Shown here: one piece after another, positions 6,562 through 7,540 of the stretch
Numbering within the stretch: position 1 is the first letter of the stretch
Layout: the number at the start of each line of letters is the position of its first letter
Assembly: GCA_026388365.1 (NCBI GenBank)
Contig: JAPLJW010000114.1
Coordinates: 1 to 7,540, forward strand
Length of the DNA: 7,540 nt
Direction: 5' to 3'
From: Deltaproteobacteria bacterium
GTDB taxonomy: Bacteria; Desulfobacterota; Syntrophia; Syntrophales; UBA5619
The notes under the pieces: generated by a model
Told to the model about the DNA's origin: nothing
The model's input: the letters and a program-made list of their open reading frames with translations, nothing else
The model's database searches: none
Made by a program: the position numbers and the translations under genes

Positions 6562-7540
6562 ATGGAACTGAAGAATCAGCGCTGGTCCGATGCGGAATTT
6601 TTCAGGGAGAGGGAAAAGGTCCTGGCCCTTTGGCCTACAGGCCGGCAGGTGGACCTGGAAGAAGCCGCCTCATACCTCAAGACGGTTCCCCTCCATAGGA
6701 ATTACGCCCTAACTGTCATAAAAGCCAAGAAAGAAGGACGAACCCTGGTGCAGCCCCGGGGCGGTGTCGCCCTGGTCGAAGATCACATCGAGCTGCTCCG
6801 GTGTCTGCAGGATCGGGGAGGCGCCGATCTGCTGCCGAATACGACGGACACCTACACCCGCAATCTCCGGTTTCAGGATGCCCAGAAGGGTATCGAGGAG
6901 AGCCGATGTGCGGGTCGATCCATGCTCAACGGCTTTCCCCTGGTGAACCATGGCCTGGCGGCGGCCCGTCGGGTTTCGGAAGCGGTGGACCACCCCATCA
7001 TAGTCCTCTCGGGCACCGCCTTCCCCCAGCTCGCCGCCGAGATGGGCTATGCCGGCGGTCTCACGGCCTTTCTCGGGGCGGGGATCTCCTATACGGCCGC
7101 CTATACCAAAGACCTTCCCTTCGCGGAAGGGATCAAGCATTACCAGTATGTGGATCGCTTGACTTCCTATTACCAGGAGCAGGGGATCAAACTGCATCGG
7201 GAACAGCCGGGCTTTCTCACGGGCACCCTGATTCCCCCGGGAATCGGCATTGCCGTTGCCGTCCTGGAAATGCTCATGGCCGCAGGCCAGGGCGTAAAAC
7301 ACTACAGCATGGGCCTTTGCCAGAGTCTGAATATCCTTCAGGATGTGGCAGGACTCTGGGCGCTGGAAGAGGCAGGGAAAAAGTATCTGGCCCTCCAGGG
7401 CCACGAGGATGTCTTTTTTTCCATTGCCACCCACGAATGGATGCAGGCCTTTCCCACAGACGCACCCCGGGCCTATGCCGTCATCGTCCTGGGCGGCATC
7501 ATTGCGGCGCTTGCCGGCGCGACCCAGATCATCACCAAGA
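6562..7540 (+). CDS. glmE: Divergent GlmE-family mutase catalytic subunit (partial, runs off window)
   Basis: Catalytic TIM-barrel subunit of a glutamate mutase-type enzyme. The first 326 codons are present, then the window ends; the family is about 480 residues long. AAGGAAG (6549-6555) supports ATG 6562. The protein opens MELKNQRW and aligns without gaps to Clostridium cochlearium GlmE (recalled), about 60% identical by eye over the first 100 residues: WPTG (24-27), QPRGGVA (64-70) with Arg66, GGADLLP (86-92), TYTR (97-100) with Arg100, NGFP (123-126), GISYTAAY (174-181) with Tyr177 and Tyr181, LTGTLIPP (219-226), HEWM (291-294), AALAGAT (315-321) and Lys326. Arg149 and Glu171, which contact glutamate, are both Leu here (codons 7006-7008 and 7072-7074), and nearby loops differ. 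The family is certain; glutamate as substrate is doubtful. It may use an acid imported by the coupled TctABC system. Confidence 0.9.
   Translation, partial: MELKNQRWSDAEFFREREKVLALWPTGRQVDLEEAASYLKTVPLHRNYALTVIKAKKEGRTLVQPRGGVALVEDHIELLRCLQDRGGADLLPNTTDTYTRNLRFQDAQKGIEESRCAGRSMLNGFPLVNHGLAAARRVSEAVDHPIIVLSGTAFPQLAAEMGYAGGLTAFLGAGISYTAAYTKDLPFAEGIKHYQYVDRLTSYYQEQGIKLHREQPGFLTGTLIPPGIGIAVAVLEMLMAAGQGVKHYSMGLCQSLNILQDVAGLWALEEAGKKYLALQGHEDVFFSIATHEWMQAFPTDAPRAYAVIVLGGIIAALAGATQIITK

Noticed and set aside
6709..7434. 241-codon reverse-strand open frame inside glmE
   Set aside because: The + strand frame is clear GlmE with conserved motifs throughout; the reverse frame has no family features or ribosome site.
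1..7540. CRISPR array, tRNA, rRNA or insertion sequence
   Set aside because: I saw no regularly spaced repeats, RNA gene signatures, transposase motifs or terminal inverted repeats; the window is almost fully occupied by the genes listed.

Overview
The window suggests an anaerobic, Gram-negative-type bacterium. It encodes an Sec-exported periplasmic binding protein with a tripartite tricarboxylate transporter (TTT), next to a coenzyme-B12-dependent mutase of the glutamate mutase family. The moderately high GC and clean Shine-Dalgarno sites would fit Deltaproteobacteria (Desulfobacterota) or a similar syntrophic or fermentative lineage. That placement is inference; no rRNA or marker gene is present.

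Layout, all genes on the + strand. Positions 30-1214 hold a complete PLP-dependent aspartate-type aminotransferase (class I, subgroup Ib-like). A 169-bp gap (1215-1383) carries small inverted repeats and a TTGACA box, and is the best place for a promoter of what follows. Then comes one apparent operon: tctC (1384-2346, binding protein), a structured 153-bp spacer with a long imperfect hairpin and a 10-bp tandem repeat, tctB (2500-3057), tctA (3089-4597), glmS (4594-5019, B12-binding subunit), glmL (5086-6489, actin-like ATPase chaperone or reactivase) and glmE (6562 to beyond the window, catalytic subunit, first 326 codons present). tctA and glmS overlap by ATGA, so transporter and mutase are translationally coupled.

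The simplest reading is an uptake-and-rearrangement cassette. TctC captures a carboxylic acid in the periplasm, TctAB imports it, and the GlmS/GlmE mutase rearranges its carbon skeleton by B12 radical chemistry, with GlmL probably maintaining the cofactor.

The most interesting observation is in GlmE. Against the Clostridium cochlearium enzyme as I remember it, the 326 residues align without a gap. Arg66, Arg100, Tyr177, Tyr181, His291 and Lys326 are kept. Arg149, the third arginine of the substrate-carboxylate claw, is Leu, and Glu171, the residue that contacts the substrate amino group, is also Leu. The surrounding loops are changed and more hydrophobic. With an intact cofactor subunit and chaperone, this looks like a working mutase for a substrate other than glutamate, probably the acid brought in by the coupled transporter. 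The alignment is from memory and the substrate is unknown.
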